A DNA stretch of 64,000 bases from Rhizaria sp. SCN 62-66 (taxonomy: Eukaryota > Rhizaria, unplaced). The notes under the pieces are model-generated. The model saw only the letters and a program-made list of their open reading frames with translations. It ran no database searches and was not told the DNA's origin. The number at the start of each line of letters is the position of its first letter. The stretch's first letter is position 1. Positions 62,721 to 64,000 of the stretch are shown here, one piece after another. Made by a program: the position numbers and the translations under genes. The stretch covers positions 21,859 to 85,858 of the forward strand of contig MEDY01000084.1 of assembly GCA_001724265.1 (NCBI GenBank). The letters run 5' to 3'.

Positions 62721-63659
62721 GTAAGTCAGTCAGTCAATCAGCTAACGATTCAGTGACACAAGCAGTCTGTCGTGGACTTATCGCACAGTGTCGAGAGAGA
62801 GAGATGACAGGAGGGAGAAGTTATAAAGGGGCGTGCGAGGCTCTGCGCAGGCTGCCAATTGGATGATCGGATTATCGGATTACATAGGTGAGAGTAAGAG
62901 AAAAAGACAGAGATGTTGTCAGCCCACACACGCATGTTTGAGATAGCAACCACTCACACGCGCGTGCATCATCATGCTTTTAGCAATTGCGTGCGTGGCC
63001 AGTTAGTGCGAGTGCGTGAGTGGGGCTGCAAGAGGAGGATTTATGCAAGAAAAGTACAAAATGAACAATACATATCAATACATAACAGAAAAACAATAAC
63101 TTTGACTTGATCTTCTATCTGAATAGTTTGAAAATAGCTCAAGTGCGCACTCGTGACTGTGAATTACGTCAAGGAAAGAATAACGACAGGATCCTCACAC
63201 GCACCGACAAGTGCAGCCCAATCCAAACAATTGTTTTGAAGGATGTCTTGTTCAAAGTGAGCGATATTTAACTTGAAACTGTGGTATAGCAAATTTAAAT
63301 TAGATATGTACCCGATAATTGCAGTTGAATATTGATAGGCGCACATTACAGCAATGCATCGTTGAAAGCATGATGGTGCTGCCAAGCCGCCAGATCTTGA
63401 GCATGCCGAGACGAGCTTCACCAAAATGTTTTTATCGTGCCATTGCCAACATCAGATGACACTATTGTAAAGTACTATGGGGGTAAGCCACTGCGCTTTG
63501 TCTGCTATATTCTGTTTATTTTGCCTTAAGTTACAGCCGACAACAGATGCGTCACTTTGGGTTGCGACCGACCAATCTTCCTGAGGTCATCCTTTGCCTC
63601 TTTCACCTTCGCAACCAGTTGCATTGTTTCGCATGTCGCGCTTTGATTAGGCACCCACC
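62721..63659. other. Intergenic region between eIF4E and the last gene
   Basis: AT-rich with no coding signal. A GACCGACC motif at 63561-63576 and a GATTAG acceptor 9 nt before the next ATG are the only notable elements. Confidence 0.5.
63561..63576. promoter_or_regulatory. GTTGCGACCGACCAAT motif, candidate promoter element
   Basis: The reverse complement reads ATTGGTCGGTCGCAAC, matching the arrangement at 43813. It lies 85-100 bp upstream of the following start codon. Confidence 0.35.
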
Positions 63660-64000
63660 ATGACATCACGAGTGTCGAGCTGTAAGATATGTGGCAAAAC
63701 AATTCACTCCACAGGCAAAGGTCGCCCCCAAAGTCTTTGTCAAGCTTGCTTCAAGGTAATTGCAGTGCTACGACTTCTCGTGCTCGCTCTCAATATTTTG
63801 CAAATCACCTTCCTCTGCATCAAATGACTTTCAAACTTCAATATCGTTGCATCAAAAAGACAATTCCTGCTTTACTTAGACGTAAATCTTGCTGACTGTT
63901 CAACATTGATGTTGCTTCACCGCTTCTCCTGCCACAGGCCGAAACTAAACTGCAAGACGAGGTCGTCCCGTCCGCTCACCATGGTCACGACACTCCGTCA
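63660..64000 (+). CDS. 5' part of a protein with a small CxxC zinc-binding motif
   Basis: Only the beginning is in the window. Exon 1 (63660-63755) encodes 32 residues with two CxxC pairs, SCKICGK and LCQACFK, separated by 16 residues, a likely zinc ribbon. The proposed intron 63756-63937 starts GTAATT and ends CCACAG. Exon 2 opens at 63938 in phase with AETKLQDEVVPSAHHG and continues off the right edge. The start ATG follows a GATTAG acceptor by 9 nt. The donor differs from the GTACG type that dominates here. No family can be assigned from about 53 residues. Confidence 0.5.

Noticed and set aside
2345-63659. Spliced-leader trans-splicing as the only explanation of acceptors at start codons
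   Set aside because: Kinesin, PH and phosphatase genes show matching GTACG donors just upstream in cis, so at least some are ordinary first introns. Trans-splicing remains a hypothesis for the others.
1-64000. Further tRNAs, 5S rRNA or spliceosomal RNA genes
   Set aside because: I scanned by eye for B-box-like GGTTCGANTCC and for familiar snRNA or 5S motifs and found only the CUA tRNA. Partial matches (for example near 52207) do not fold.

Overview
This is nuclear DNA from a ciliated, probably unicellular eukaryote. The genes have spliceosomal introns, alternate between strands, and encode eukaryote-specific machinery: a kinesin, a formin, IFT140, Elongator ELP2, HOPS VPS39, GINS SLD5, Mog1 and an eIF4E-family protein. 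Coding sequence is strongly GC-rich and loaded with Ala, Ser, Gln, Asn and Asp/Glu runs, while introns and intergenic DNA are AT-rich. I cannot place the lineage. IFT140 implies a cilium or flagellum, and the phosphatase-gelsolin architecture recalls plant MKP1, but neither fixes the group.

Layout from left to right: a leucine-rich-repeat protein (minus, runs off the left edge); a giant CENP-E-like kinesin with a C-terminal CaaX box (plus); a compact PH-domain protein (minus); a five-exon gene with a possible DM10-like domain (plus); a CDP-alcohol phosphatidyltransferase of prokaryote-like type (plus); ELP2 (minus); a Mn-type cation diffusion facilitator (minus); IFT140 (plus); mitochondrial acyl carrier protein (minus); a 2414-residue MKP1-like phosphatase with gelsolin-like domains (plus); a 2.5 kb gap with a possible structured RNA; Mog1 (minus); VPS39 (plus); SLD5 (minus); a mitochondrial pterin-dehydratase-like protein (plus); a tRNA with anticodon CUA (minus); a formin with an N-terminal FYVE-like zinc finger (minus); a coiled-coil protein (minus); a class II eIF4E/4EHP (plus); and the 5' end of a small zinc-ribbon-like gene (plus). 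That is 18 protein genes and one tRNA.

Three window-wide patterns stand out. First, a well-folded Glu-like tRNA carries anticodon CUA, which reads UAG. None of the 16 genes whose stop is visible ends in TAG (10 TGA, 6 TAA), and none needs an in-frame TAG. Together this points to UAG being removed from, or reassigned in, the genetic code. Second, 15 of 18 proposed introns begin GTACG (11 of them GTACGT) rather than the usual GTAAGT/GTGAGT. Third, in 16 of 18 genes a 3' splice acceptor lies within about 15 nt upstream of the start codon or an intron falls in the first 41 coding bases; in one gene the start codon itself is split AT|G.

The genes do not form one pathway. Ciliary transport (IFT140, possibly the DM10-like and coiled-coil proteins), endosome and cytoskeleton (VPS39, FYVE-formin, PH protein, kinesin) and core housekeeping functions are interspersed, as expected for a compact protist genome with divergent and convergent gene pairs. 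All exon models come from reading splice sites by eye and have no transcript support.
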